A stretch of 64,000 bases of DNA from Pseudoalteromonas apostichopi (GCF_030297135.1 NZ_AP028065.1:2294001-2358000); one strand, 5' to 3'. Shown: positions 39,491-48,959, counted from the stretch's first letter. Program-made: numbers and translations. The notes: a model not told the origin generated them from the letters alone.

Positions 39491-39560
39491 TTGTAGGAGG
39501 CACGTCAGTGCCGAATCTAGGCCATAACCAATATATTCATGGTTGAAGCCATTGCTACAA
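39491..39560. repeat. REP-like pair in inverted orientation (BIME-like)
   Basis: The left unit TTGTAGGAGGCAC-GTCA-GTGCC on the plus strand faces a right unit on the minus strand starting TTGTAGCAATGGC (39560 downward). Between them is a small AACCA/TGGTT hairpin. The TTGTAG head is shared with the element at 63797-63822. Confidence 0.6.
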
Positions 39561-39571
39561 CTACACTCTTC

Positions 39572-39599
39572 CTAGAACCTAGAAGCTAGAACTTAGAGC
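39572..39599. repeat. Second heptamer tandem repeat, four copies
   Basis: Units CTAGAAC, CTAGAAG, CTAGAAC and TTAGAGC in 7-base register, different in sequence from the array at 39414. Confidence 0.8.
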
Positions 39600-39645
39600 C
39601 TTTATGACTTACTCTTTCTAACTCGCAAATCGTGTTTTGTTCAGC

Positions 39646-40404
39646 TTACTCCCCTTGTCTTTGTTCTGCCTTGGCTAATTGAATGTATTTGGTTTCTACT
39701 AGCTGTGAGAGTGGAACAAGTTCGAAGCCTTGCTGTTGTAGTTTTGGGAGTGCTTGCTGTAGAAATGCAACGGTTTCTGGGTAGGGGTGTGCAATAGCGA
39801 TTGCATAGTTGAAGTGCTCAGCTTTGGTCTTTAGTTCTTCAAGTTGATGTTGTAGCTGGCTTTGGGTGACATTGTTATCAAGGAATACATGACGAGATAC
39901 GTTTGCGACACCATAAAGGTTGGCAACATTTTGCGCTTCACTTTGGCTAGTTGTTCGACTATCTAAGAAGTACAAACCACGCTTTTTTAGGACTTCCATG
40001 GTCCATTTCATAGGCTCAGTAAGCTGTGTTAGCTCAGACCCCATATGATTATTGACACCTTTTACTTGTGGCAATGAGGCTAACGCATGGCCGAGAGTAG
40101 TTTGTAACTCGGACTTAGTCATGGTATCTGTTAGGGCACCTGGACCAAGCGCTTTGCTTTTATCAAGCGCTTGCATTGGAACATGTAAAAGCAATTCTTT
40201 ATGAGTTTTACTGGCACGCTCTGCAAAAATTTGCGAATAGGGGGTATGGGGCAAGATTGAGAATGTCACTTGCCCTGGTAATTTTAATATTTCAAGATCG
40301 CGCTGATGATTACCTATATCATCGATTACTATGGCTATTTGCTTTGCTTGGCAGAATAGCGGTAGGCAACATACGGCGAGTAATAAGCCTGTTCGTAGAT
40401 TCAC
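39646..40404 (-). CDS. yibQ: Divergent polysaccharide deacetylase family protein YibQ
   Basis: 252 residues with a signal peptide (LLLAVCCLPLFCQA). The divergent polysaccharide deacetylase (DUF610) fold is shown by IAIVIDDIGNHQRDLEIL, FSILPHTPYSQ, VNNHMGSELTQ and FLDSRTTSQS, and IAIAHPYPETV comes near the end. It is exported to the periplasm. The gpmI-envC-yibQ linkage is conserved in gammaproteobacteria, and a role in cell-wall metabolism is likely though the substrate is unknown. The S41 protease gene is inserted between envC and yibQ here. Confidence 0.9.
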   Translation of the reverse strand: MNLRTGLLLAVCCLPLFCQAKQIAIVIDDIGNHQRDLEILKLPGQVTFSILPHTPYSQIFAERASKTHKELLLHVPMQALDKSKALGPGALTDTMTKSELQTTLGHALASLPQVKGVNNHMGSELTQLTEPMKWTMEVLKKRGLYFLDSRTTSQSEAQNVANLYGVANVSRHVFLDNNVTQSQLQHQLEELKTKAEHFNYAIAIAHPYPETVAFLQQALPKLQQQGFELVPLSQLVETKYIQLAKAEQRQGE

Positions 40405-40439
40405 TTTTTGTAATTATTATATCCATTGTGAGCATTTAC

Positions 40440-41708
40440 TTACTGCATAATAACTAGCTGCTTTGCTGTAAGTTGCTTTTTGTCTTGTCTATCTAGAAGT
40501 GAGCTAAAAAGCGCCAATTCTTGAATGTTTTTTATTATAACGTCTTGGTCAATTTCTGAAAGCATTGTTTGATTAATACTCACATCTGGGGGAATCCCTT
40601 TACCATCGATTGATTGACCTGCAGGTGTATAATAGCGTGCTGTGGTCAGTTTTAATGCCGTATTACCGTTACCTAGTGGAATAAGCGACTGCACAGAGCC
40701 TTTACCAAATGAGGTTTCGCCAATTAGCACTGCTCGTTGATTATCTCTTAATGCTGCTGCGAGTATTTCAGCCGCAGATGCTGAGTTCTCGTTAATAAGT
40801 AGGGCGATAGGGGCACCATTGAGTATGTCACCCTTATGCGCTTGATACTTTTGATTGGCTTCGTTGAAGCGACCTCTGGTTGAAACAATAGTGCCGTTAT
40901 CTAAAAACAGATCAGCGACTTCAATGGCCCCTTGTAATGTACCACCAGGATTGTCACGTAAATCAATTATTAGCCCAGAAAGTGGAAAGCTATTGGTGAC
41001 TTGCATTTTTGCAAGTTCTCTAGCAACATCGTGCAGTGTGTGATTGTTAAATGCATTGATACTGATTAGTGCAACGCCTGTATCTGCTAAATAGCCACTA
41101 ACGCTCTGCAAATTAATTTGTTGGCGTTTAATCGAGAAGTTGAGCTCAGCTTCTTTCTCCCTTTTAACTGCTACATCGACAGCGCTTTGCCCGCTTTCAC
41201 GAATTAATTTCGCTACTTCTTCAATGCTTTTATCTATAATTGGCTGTTGATTTATACCAATAACTTCATCATTTACTTGTAAACCAGCAACTGCTGCAGG
41301 TGATTTATCAATGATGTTGACTATAAATACTCGACCATCTTCTACTTTGACTTCGATACCTAGTCCTGTGTATCGACCATTAGTGCTACTGAAGATGGCA
41401 TCGAGCTCATTCTCATCCAGATACTTTGAATAAGGGTCAAGGCGTTCGAACAATTCTTCGACTTGTAAATTATCTGGCTGGTTAACAAATGAATTTTGTA
41501 GTTTAAGATCATCTACATAATACGTATGAATATTAAAAAGGATTTCGTTTAATTCATGATGCTGAAGAGACTGTAACGAGGGCTTAGAATTAGCCTGAAA
41601 CGATTGCAGCATCAGCCAGAGAAAGGTTATAAGCATCATTAAAGACAGCTGAGTGAAAAACTTAGCTGGGGAAAAGTGTGCTTTGCAAGAATGTTTAGTT
41701 TTTAGCAT
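40440..41708 (-). CDS. S41 family C-terminal processing peptidase (CtpA-like)
   Basis: 422 residues with an N-terminal membrane anchor or signal (about 20-40), a PDZ domain (about 110-190, GLGIEVKVEDGRVFIVNI) and the S41 catalytic core. The Ser-Lys dyad lies in NENSASAAEIL (about residue 310) and GETSFGKGSVQ (about residue 333). It acts in the periplasm, cutting at C-termini of proteins. With EnvC immediately upstream and YibQ downstream, it probably takes part in peptidoglycan-hydrolase control or turnover. That role is inferred from context. Confidence 0.92.
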   Translation of the reverse strand: MLKTKHSCKAHFSPAKFFTQLSLMMLITFLWLMLQSFQANSKPSLQSLQHHELNEILFNIHTYYVDDLKLQNSFVNQPDNLQVEELFERLDPYSKYLDENELDAIFSSTNGRYTGLGIEVKVEDGRVFIVNIIDKSPAAVAGLQVNDEVIGINQQPIIDKSIEEVAKLIRESGQSAVDVAVKREKEAELNFSIKRQQINLQSVSGYLADTGVALISINAFNNHTLHDVARELAKMQVTNSFPLSGLIIDLRDNPGGTLQGAIEVADLFLDNGTIVSTRGRFNEANQKYQAHKGDILNGAPIALLINENSASAAEILAAALRDNQRAVLIGETSFGKGSVQSLIPLGNGNTALKLTTARYYTPAGQSIDGKGIPPDVSINQTMLSEIDQDVIIKNIQELALFSSLLDRQDKKQLTAKQLVIMQ

Positions 41709-41743
41709 CAGCTGCTCCTCATAGAGTGCAGCTATTTAATCAA

Positions 41744-42883
41744 TTAAATGCGTCTGCACCATTTTACAGGATTTACTGCGCGTCCTTTGTGGCGTATTTC
41801 GAAGTATAGACCAGGATCCGGTTGTCCGCCGCTTTGACCTACTAAAGCAATTGTCTCCCCTTCTCTAACAAGGTCGCCAACATCGCGAAGTAGAGTTTGT
41901 GCGTGGCCATATAAGCTCATGAAACCATCGCCATGATCAATAGCGATAACCCAACCAAAGCCATTTAGCCAGTCAGCGTAAACAACTTGGCCGTTCTGTA
42001 CGCTTTTTACATTACTGCCTTCTTTAGCGCTGATAAGCACGCCTTTCCAATCTATGTTGCCGTGCTTACGTTGCCCAAAGCGATGGCGTAATGACCCTTT
42101 AGTTGGCCAGTCAAGTTTGCCTTTACTACTTTGTAAGCCTAGTAGTTCTACTTTTTGGTTTCGTTCTTGTTCTAGCTCTTCTATTGCGGTTATTAGGGTT
42201 TGCTCGTTTTCTTTTAGATAATCAATTGAGCTCTTCGTTTCTTTTAATGCTGATTGTAGTTTATTGAGGTTAGTTTTACGTTCTTGCTGTGCATTGACTA
42301 AGGCTTGCTGACGTCTTTTTTGTTCGTCATATAAAGCAACTAGGCGTTGTTTAGTTTTTTCAAGTTCAGCTTGGTTGTCTGCAATTTCTTGCTGCAGTGC
42401 TTTGAGCTCTTCAATTTGTTCGATGCGTGCTTTATTTAAGTAATTATAATAACTTAGTGTACGTTCAATTTTGGCAGTGTCTTGCTGGTTAAGCAGCATT
42501 TTTGAATAGTCATGGCTACCAGCCATGTAAGCACTTTTTAACTGTGCAGCTAATAAGGTTTGTCGCTGTGCTTGTTGGGCTTTCAGCTTTTGTGCCTTTG
42601 CTTGCTGTTCACGCTGTTGTTGCTCGTTTTCTTTAACCGATTGGGCTGCAAGATTTAATGCTTTTGCATTTTTAGCAATGTCGAGTTCATGGGCGCGGAG
42701 ATCTTTGCGCATTTGGGCAATTGACTTGCGTTGACCTTTAAGTTCAGCCTCTGTTTTTTGTAAAGCAGATTGAATATCTGATAGGTCTTTTTTGGTTTGA
42801 TCTTCATTAGCAACAACCGAAGTTGCTACTAATGAAGTCAGTATTAAACCAATTTTAAGGAAGTGGTTAATACATTTACTCAT
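41744..42883 (-). CDS. envC: Murein hydrolase activator EnvC
   Basis: 379 residues: signal peptide (cleaved near VVA-NEDQ), a long coiled coil (about 28-250) and a C-terminal LytM domain (about 265-375). The LytM metal site is degenerate, with LYFEIR in place of the LHFEIR of active enzymes. This agrees with EnvC acting as an activator of the amidases AmiA/AmiB at the septum rather than as a hydrolase. It starts 3 bases after the gpmI stop. Confidence 0.93.
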   Translation of the reverse strand: MSKCINHFLKIGLILTSLVATSVVANEDQTKKDLSDIQSALQKTEAELKGQRKSIAQMRKDLRAHELDIAKNAKALNLAAQSVKENEQQQREQQAKAQKLKAQQAQRQTLLAAQLKSAYMAGSHDYSKMLLNQQDTAKIERTLSYYNYLNKARIEQIEELKALQQEIADNQAELEKTKQRLVALYDEQKRRQQALVNAQQERKTNLNKLQSALKETKSSIDYLKENEQTLITAIEELEQERNQKVELLGLQSSKGKLDWPTKGSLRHRFGQRKHGNIDWKGVLISAKEGSNVKSVQNGQVVYADWLNGFGWVIAIDHGDGFMSLYGHAQTLLRDVGDLVREGETIALVGQSGGQPDPGLYFEIRHKGRAVNPVKWCRRI

Positions 42884-42886
42884 AGC

Positions 42887-44431
42887 TTATTTCAGCGTCA
42901 TGATTGGTTTACCAGTCATTTCACTTGGCTGCTCTAAGCCGAGTAGGTGGAGTATGGTTGGTGCCACGTCACTTAATGTCTTACCATCATGCGGTGTTGC
43001 ATCACGGCCAACATAGATAAATGGCACAGGCTCACTTGTATGTGCAGTATGTGCTTGCCCCGTTGCTGGGTTAGCCATTTGTTCAGCATTGCCATGATCG
43101 GCTGTGATCAGAGCTTCACCGCCATGTTCTTCAAGTGCTGCAACCACACGACCAATACAGTGATCAACTGCTTCACAAGCTTTAACTGCAGCTTCAAATA
43201 CACCTGAGTGACCTACCATGTCTCCGTTAGGGTAGTTACAGATGATAGCATCGTATTTACCGCTAGCGATTGCTTCAACAAGTTTATCGGTCAGCATTTC
43301 AGAGTTCATTTCTGGTTGCAGATCATAGGTTGCTACTTGAGGTGATGGGATCAGTTCGCGAGTCTCACCAACAAATTCATCTTCACGGCCACCGCTGAAG
43401 AAGAAGGTAACGTGTGCGTATTTTTCTGTTTCAGAAATACGTAGCTGTGTTTTACCTTGTTTCTCTAACCATTCGCCCAATACGTTTGTTAAAGGTTCCG
43501 GTGCAAATGCAATCGGCGCTTTGATGTCTGCTGCATACTCAGTCATCATTACAAAAGCGCTTAACTTAGGTGATTTTTTCTTATCAAAACCACTGAAGTC
43601 AGCATCAACAAAGGCACGAGTCATTTCACGTGCTCGGTCAGCTCTGAAGTTAGCAAAAATAACTGTATCACCGTCATTAATTTCAGCAGCTGATTGGCCC
43701 TCTGGCACAACAGTTGTTGCAGCAACAAATTCATCGTTTTCGTCACGTGCATAAGCGGCTTCAAGTGCGGTAACGCCATCTGTATAGCTGTATTCAGCAA
43801 TGCCACTAACCATAACGTCATAAGCAAGCTCGACACGGTTCCAACGGTTATCACGATCCATTGCATAGTAACGACCAACAAGCGTAGCTAAACGGCCGCA
43901 GCCAAGTTCTGTAAATACGGCTTCGATTCGTTCAATTGATGCTTTTGCACTGCGTGGCGGCGTGTCACGGCCGTCTAAGAAACCGTGAAAGTAAACTTCT
44001 TTTGCACCGCGCTTGGCTGCAAGTTCAATCGTTGCGACAATGTGATCTTCATGACTATGAACACCACCTGGGCTTAAAAGACCCATAATATGAACGGCTT
44101 TGCCAGCCTTTACAGCTTTGTCAATATTATCAACAAGTGCTGGGTTGCTATCGAACTCACCATCATCAATCGCTTTAGTAATGCGAGTGAAATCTTGGTA
44201 AACAATACGGCCAGCACCTAAATTTACGTGGCCTACTTCAGAGTTACCCATTTGTCCTGCAGGTAAACCAACATCAAGTCCCGAACCTGAAATTAATGTA
44301 TGTGGGCGGGTTGCCCAAAGGTTATCGAGTACTGGGGTATTAGCAGCAAGAATAGCGTTACTTTCTGTGTCTTCACGGTATCCCCAACCGTCTAAGATCA
44401 TTAATACCAATGGTTTTTTATGCTCTGTCAT
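42887..44431 (-). CDS. gpmI: 2,3-bisphosphoglycerate-independent phosphoglycerate mutase
   Basis: Mn2+-dependent glycolytic mutase, 514 residues (E. coli GpmM 514) from ATG 44431 with AGGAG upstream. The extra 13 codons of the longer frame are not supported. The catalytic serine is S64 in GQMGNSEVGHVNLGAG. Metal ligands are in LMILDGWGYRED, ADHGNAEQM and HTAHTSEPVPF. It heads the gpmI-envC-S41-yibQ operon. Confidence 0.97.
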   Translation of the reverse strand: MTEHKKPLVLMILDGWGYREDTESNAILAANTPVLDNLWATRPHTLISGSGLDVGLPAGQMGNSEVGHVNLGAGRIVYQDFTRITKAIDDGEFDSNPALVDNIDKAVKAGKAVHIMGLLSPGGVHSHEDHIVATIELAAKRGAKEVYFHGFLDGRDTPPRSAKASIERIEAVFTELGCGRLATLVGRYYAMDRDNRWNRVELAYDVMVSGIAEYSYTDGVTALEAAYARDENDEFVAATTVVPEGQSAAEINDGDTVIFANFRADRAREMTRAFVDADFSGFDKKKSPKLSAFVMMTEYAADIKAPIAFAPEPLTNVLGEWLEKQGKTQLRISETEKYAHVTFFFSGGREDEFVGETRELIPSPQVATYDLQPEMNSEMLTDKLVEAIASGKYDAIICNYPNGDMVGHSGVFEAAVKACEAVDHCIGRVVAALEEHGGEALITADHGNAEQMANPATGQAHTAHTSEPVPFIYVGRDATPHDGKTLSDVAPTILHLLGLEQPSEMTGKPIMTLK

Positions 44432-44623
44432 TATAGCTCCTGAAGATTGGCACTTATATATCACTAGCATACCGTGTTTTATGGTTTTGATCAGCTATCA
44501 ATATGTCATATTAAAATATTTCACGCCCTAGCATTTTCAATTCAAGCACGTATACTTGCGTGGCAAATTTTAATTAACCCATGGCTATGCGCTGTGGTAC
44601 CTAAATTTCTTAGTGGAAAACGC

Positions 44624-45055
44624 ATGGATCAATATATTGAATTTATCTCAAATCATCCGGTTTTGAGCATTATCTGGTTGGCATTAGTCGCAATGCTGAT
44701 CAGCAGTTGGTTTAAAAGTAAATTTTCGGCTATTCGTCAAATCAATCCACAGCAACTTACTTTGCTAATTAACCGTGATGATGGTCAAGTCGTTGATATA
44801 CGTGCACAAAAAGAGTTTAACTCTGGCCGTATTGCAGGCGCAACTCACTTAAATCCAGAAAAAGCAAAGCAATCTGATTTTTCAAGCCTTGAAAAGTTTA
44901 AGACTAAACCCATTATACTAGTATGTACCACGGGCATGACTGCCTCAGGTATCGCAACTGCAATGCATAAAGCAGGTTTTGAGCGTGTTTATGTATTAGC
45001 GGGCGGTATGGGCGCTTGGCAATCAGCTAGCTTACCAACAACGACCGGTCGTTAA
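44624..45055 (+). CDS. yibN: Rhodanese-like membrane-anchored protein YibN
   Basis: 143 residues from ATG 44624 (E. coli YibN 143). One N-terminal membrane helix (HPVLSIIWLALVAMLIS) is followed by a rhodanese domain with VVDIRAQKEFNSGRIAGA and active-site Cys101 in LVCTTGMTASG. E. coli YibN lacks the cysteine at this place, so this one may retain sulfurtransferase chemistry. It is first in yibN-grxC-secB-gpsA. YibN has been linked to the Sec/YidC insertion machinery in E. coli. Confidence 0.9.
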   Translation: MDQYIEFISNHPVLSIIWLALVAMLISSWFKSKFSAIRQINPQQLTLLINRDDGQVVDIRAQKEFNSGRIAGATHLNPEKAKQSDFSSLEKFKTKPIILVCTTGMTASGIATAMHKAGFERVYVLAGGMGAWQSASLPTTTGR

Positions 45056-45089
45056 ACAAAGCAGCTAACAGCCCGATAGAGGAATTATT

Positions 45090-45347
45090 ATGAGTAAAGT
45101 TGTTCTTTACACCAAAGCATACTGTCCATTCTGCCAACGCGCTTTGGCGTTATTAGAGAGCAAAGGTGTAAACTACACTAATATCGATATTGGTGTTCAC
45201 CCTGAGCGTCGTGATGAAATGATAGACAAAGCTAATGGTGGTTACACGGTTCCGCAAATTTTCATTAATGATGAACATATCGGCGGTTGTGACGACATGA
45301 TGGCAATTGAAGCGCAAGGTCTTTTAGACGCAAAGCTTAACGCTTAA
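45090..45347 (+). CDS. grxC: Glutaredoxin 3
   Basis: Dithiol glutaredoxin of 85 residues. The active site is C12-P-F-C15 (YTKAYCPFCQRAL), with the cis-Pro motif GGYTVPQIFINDEHIGG and glutathione-binding GGCDD. Cytoplasmic. It is between yibN and secB as in E. coli. Confidence 0.95.
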   Translation: MSKVVLYTKAYCPFCQRALALLESKGVNYTNIDIGVHPERRDEMIDKANGGYTVPQIFINDEHIGGCDDMMAIEAQGLLDAKLNA

Positions 45348-45388
45348 TAAATTTTAAATATAAAAACGAATACAAGTTAGGAATTACA

Positions 45389-45877
45389 ATGAACGAAGAA
45401 AATCAAAACGCAGCAGCAGAACAACAAGCAGGCGCTCAATTCTCAATTCAACGCATTTATACTAAAGATGTTTCTTTTGAGACACCTAATTCACCTGCTA
45501 TTTTCCAAAAAGAGTGGACCCCTGAAGTTAAGCTAGACTTAGATACTCGTTCTAACAAATTAGAAGAAGGTGTATTTGAAGTTGTTCTTGCTTTAACTGT
45601 GACGGCTTCAATCGGTGAAGAAACAGCTTTCCTTTGTGAAATCCAACAAGCGGGTATTTTCACTATCGGTGAAGTTGAAGAAGTTCAGCTTGCGCACATG
45701 TTAGGTGCTTTCTGCCCGAACGTACTTTTCCCTTACGCTCGTGAAGCAGTATCAAACCTAGTTAACCGTGGTACTTTCCCACAATTAAACTTAGCGCCAG
45801 TTAACTTTGACGCACTATTTGCTCAATACATGCAACAACGTGCTGCTCAAGACCAACAGGCAACTGCAGACGCATAA
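45389..45877 (+). CDS. secB: Protein-export chaperone SecB
   Basis: 162 residues. A tetrameric chaperone that keeps preproteins unfolded and delivers them to SecA. Typical features are FSIQRIYTKDVSFETPN, the central FEVVLALTVTA and the C-terminal LLPYA-like segment FPYAREAVSNLVNRG with FPQLNLAPVNFDALF. It has a glutamine-rich tail. It lies 3 bases before gpsA. Confidence 0.97.
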   Translation: MNEENQNAAAEQQAGAQFSIQRIYTKDVSFETPNSPAIFQKEWTPEVKLDLDTRSNKLEEGVFEVVLALTVTASIGEETAFLCEIQQAGIFTIGEVEEVQLAHMLGAFCPNVLFPYAREAVSNLVNRGTFPQLNLAPVNFDALFAQYMQQRAAQDQQATADA

Positions 45878-45880
45878 GCT

Positions 45881-46888
45881 ATGAGTACAGCACAATCAGC
45901 TGTTACAGTATTAGGGGCGGGGTCTTATGGCACCGCCCTTGCTATTTGCTTTGCCAGAAATGGTCACCCAGTTACCTTGTGGGGCCGCAATAGCGATGAC
46001 GTTGCTACGCTTGCAGCTGAGCGGAAGAATCAACGTTATGTTCCTGATGTTAGCTTTCCTGAAACGCTTCAATTAGAAGCTAATTTAGAAACGGCAGTTA
46101 AAGCAAGCAAGATCATTCTTGTTGTTGTGCCAAGTCATGCGTTTGCAGGCACGCTTCAAAAAATTAAACCTTGGTTGTCAGAAGGTGCCGAAGTTGCATG
46201 GGCTACTAAAGGTTTAGAACCTAATACTGGCCGTTTATTGCAAGAAGTAGCAGTGCAAGAGCTTGGGGATGATATCCCATTGGCTGTGCTTTCTGGGCCT
46301 ACTTTTGCTAAAGAAATGGCAATGGGCTTACCAACGGCTATTTCGGTATCGTCGACTTCTAAAGATTTTGCAAAGCAGCTGGCAGACCTTTTACACTGTG
46401 GACGTTCATTTAGGGTGTATAACAATGATGATTTCATTGGTATACAACTTGGCGGCGCGGTTAAAAATGTGATTGCAATTGGCGCAGGTATGTCTGACGG
46501 CTTTGGTTTTGGTGCTAATGCACGAACAGCCTTGATCACTCGTGGTTTAGCTGAGCTTTGTCGTTTAGGTTGTGCATTAGGTGCTCGTTCAGATACCTTT
46601 ATGGGGATGGCTGGCCTTGGTGACTTAATCTTAACCTGTACAGATAACCAATCTCGTAACCGTCGTTTTGGTCTTGCGCTTGGTAAAGGTGAAGGGGTTG
46701 AAGCTGCGATTGAATCAATAGGTCAGGTCGTAGAAGGCTATAGAAATACCAAGGAAGTGTACCTACTTGCTGAGCGTACAGGCATAGAAATGCCAATTAC
46801 GGAGCAAATTTACAAAGTGCTTTATGAAAATAAAGATGTAAAAGAAGCTGCGATGGCGTTGCTTGGCCGTGAGCAAAAATCCGAATAA
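45881..46888 (+). CDS. gpsA: Glycerol-3-phosphate dehydrogenase (NAD(P)+)
   Basis: Makes sn-glycerol-3-phosphate for phospholipid synthesis, 335 residues. It has the N-terminal Rossmann motif VLGAGSYGTALAI, WATKGLEPNTG, the catalytic LGGAVKNVIAIGAG (Lys) and GLGDLILTCTDNQSRN. It is the last gene of the yibN operon and is closed by a strong palindromic terminator. Confidence 0.97.
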   Translation: MSTAQSAVTVLGAGSYGTALAICFARNGHPVTLWGRNSDDVATLAAERKNQRYVPDVSFPETLQLEANLETAVKASKIILVVVPSHAFAGTLQKIKPWLSEGAEVAWATKGLEPNTGRLLQEVAVQELGDDIPLAVLSGPTFAKEMAMGLPTAISVSSTSKDFAKQLADLLHCGRSFRVYNNDDFIGIQLGGAVKNVIAIGAGMSDGFGFGANARTALITRGLAELCRLGCALGARSDTFMGMAGLGDLILTCTDNQSRNRRFGLALGKGEGVEAAIESIGQVVEGYRNTKEVYLLAERTGIEMPITEQIYKVLYENKDVKEAAMALLGREQKSE

Positions 46889-46921
46889 ACAATCTTAAAA
46901 ATTCAGATTGTGCACTGTAAA

Positions 46922-46955
46922 ATAAAAAACGCGATTCATGAATCGCGTTTTTTAT
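46922..46955. terminator. Bidirectional terminator gpsA / GGDEF-EAL gene
   Basis: A perfect palindrome with 17-base arms (AAAAAACGCGATTCA / TGAATCGCGTTTTTT core). Its A- and T-runs make it usable from both sides of two convergent genes. Confidence 0.9.
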
Positions 46956-46970
46956 TTGCAATTTTAACTG

Positions 46971-48854
46971 CTAGCTAGATTGCTGGTTCTCTAACGTGTC
47001 ATTAATAAATTCGCTGACTTGCTCGGCTTTTAATGGTTTACAGTAATAATAACCTTGCTGGAAATGACAACCCATAATATGCAGCATATAGGCCTGCTCC
47101 TCAGTTTCCACTCCTTCAGCAACCACATTTATATCCAAATATTTAGCTAGTCGCACTATGGTGGCAGTGATATTGCGATCTTGTTCATTCTTATCGATGT
47201 CTTTTACGAATGACTTGTCGATTTTGAGCGTATCTATTGGAAAACGCTTTAGGTAACTTAGCGATGAATGGCCAGTGCCAAAGTCATCAAGCGCGATATG
47301 TACACCAATTGATTTAATCCGTTTCATTTGCTGTTCTGCAAACTCAGGGTTATCCATCATGGCGCTTTCAGTGATTTCAAGTTCTAAGCAATGTGCAGGC
47401 ACGTCAAATTTAGCCAAGTTGTCGATTAGCGTTTCGATAAGGCTGCTTTGTTGAAAGTGTAAGGCTGAAATATTAATAGCTACATTACCAAATGAAATGC
47501 TTTGCTTTCGCCACTGAGCCAGCTGATTAAGAAGTTGCTCCATCAGTAATTGGGTGAGCGGAATAATTGCCCCATTTTGTTCTGCGAGAGGAATAAACTC
47601 ATCAGGAATAATGATGCTGCCATCCTCTTGTGGCCAACGAACTAAAGCCTCAAAGCCGTACAATTGGTTGTGCTGAGCATCAAACTTAGGTTGAAAGTAA
47701 AGCTCAAACTCATTGTTGGTAATCGCTCTAAATAAAGCGCTTTCTTTGGTTAATTCGGTTGGGTCGAGCGTGTGGCGGTCTTTATCAAAAAACTGATAAG
47801 TATTACGGCCCATTTTCTTAGCATGATTTAGGGCACTATTTGCGCTGCGCATTAAGTTTTCACAGTTGTATGCATTGTCTGGGTAGATAGCAAGGCCACA
47901 ACACGCTGTTAGCGAGGTTTCAAAACCATCTAACATAAAAGGGGTCTTAAATTGTTGTAGTACGATGTCTGCGGTCTTTTTGGCGAAGAACACCGTTTTG
48001 CCAGAGTATAGGTAGGGCGGCACCAGTACCGCGAATTCATCAGCACCAATTCTTGCAATAGTAAAGCCTGAATTTAGGGAGTCGGTTAAACGACAGGCGA
48101 CTTCTTTTAACAGAACATCGCCAATCGTGTGGCCCAGTGAGTCATTAATTTTTTTGAAATTGTCTATGTCGATAAAGATGATCAACAGGCTTGGGTAAGT
48201 GTCATTACAGGCTTTAATTGCTTTTTCAAGTGATTCTATAAAAATGGCGCGGTTTGATAAGCCTGTTATGCTGTCTTTGGTAGTGAGCTTGAGCATAGCT
48301 CGCTCGTTATTCTTACGAGCTGTCACATCAGAAAACATACCAACGTATCTTACAGAGCTTTTCGCAAAGCGTGGTGTGGTCACTTTTGTTATACACAAAT
48401 CAATGGCGTAGGGTTGCCCATCTCTACGTAAATTCCAAATTTCGCCAGACCAATAACCGTCATTACTTAACTCCTGTTGTATGATTTCTTCGAGTTGCTT
48501 ATCGCGACCAGCTTGCGTTAATGCTTTGAATTTTTTGCCAAGTACATCGTTTTTTTTATAACCCGATATTTCACTAAATGCGTTATTGATTTCTATGATC
48601 CGAAACTGCTCATCGCTGACCCAAATTCCATCTTTAGACTGAGAGAGTAGGGCATCCAATAGCGTCATCTTTTGATTTCTTTGATAATAGATGACCGCTC
48701 CAATAAGGATGACAATAGCTAAAAGAATCAGCAGTAAAAGGGGCGCTATGTTTGGGGCTTGCGAGATAGTGGGATTTGAAACAGCAGTAGAAGCAGCACT
48801 AGAAAAGTGCTGCATCAGCAAAATGATACTGCCTACTTGGGCGAAAAAGCGCAT
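46971..48854 (-). CDS. PAS-GGDEF-EAL c-di-GMP protein, probable phosphodiesterase
   Basis: 627 residues: an N-terminal signal-like segment and one membrane helix (about 38-58), a PAS domain (about 68-190, WVSDEQFRIIEINNAFSEISG), GGDEF (about 205-360) and EAL (about 375-620). The GGDEF signature is altered to RIGADEF, which may weaken or remove cyclase activity. The EAL domain keeps GFEALVRW, NISALHF, ELEITESAM, LDDFGTGHSSL and VVAEGVET, so c-di-GMP hydrolysis is expected. It is monocistronic and convergent with gpsA. Confidence 0.9.
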   Translation of the reverse strand: MRFFAQVGSIILLMQHFSSAASTAVSNPTISQAPNIAPLLLLILLAIVILIGAVIYYQRNQKMTLLDALLSQSKDGIWVSDEQFRIIEINNAFSEISGYKKNDVLGKKFKALTQAGRDKQLEEIIQQELSNDGYWSGEIWNLRRDGQPYAIDLCITKVTTPRFAKSSVRYVGMFSDVTARKNNERAMLKLTTKDSITGLSNRAIFIESLEKAIKACNDTYPSLLIIFIDIDNFKKINDSLGHTIGDVLLKEVACRLTDSLNSGFTIARIGADEFAVLVPPYLYSGKTVFFAKKTADIVLQQFKTPFMLDGFETSLTACCGLAIYPDNAYNCENLMRSANSALNHAKKMGRNTYQFFDKDRHTLDPTELTKESALFRAITNNEFELYFQPKFDAQHNQLYGFEALVRWPQEDGSIIIPDEFIPLAEQNGAIIPLTQLLMEQLLNQLAQWRKQSISFGNVAINISALHFQQSSLIETLIDNLAKFDVPAHCLELEITESAMMDNPEFAEQQMKRIKSIGVHIALDDFGTGHSSLSYLKRFPIDTLKIDKSFVKDIDKNEQDRNITATIVRLAKYLDINVVAEGVETEEQAYMLHIMGCHFQQGYYYCKPLKAEQVSEFINDTLENQQSS

Positions 48855-48959
48855 TAAAATCCATCTTTAGGGAACAAACTAACCTATTTAGGTTAGTCCA
48901 TAAAAAATGGTCGTGCTAAACAATTAGTAAATATTTATTACGAGCGTTTTTTCAATAAG

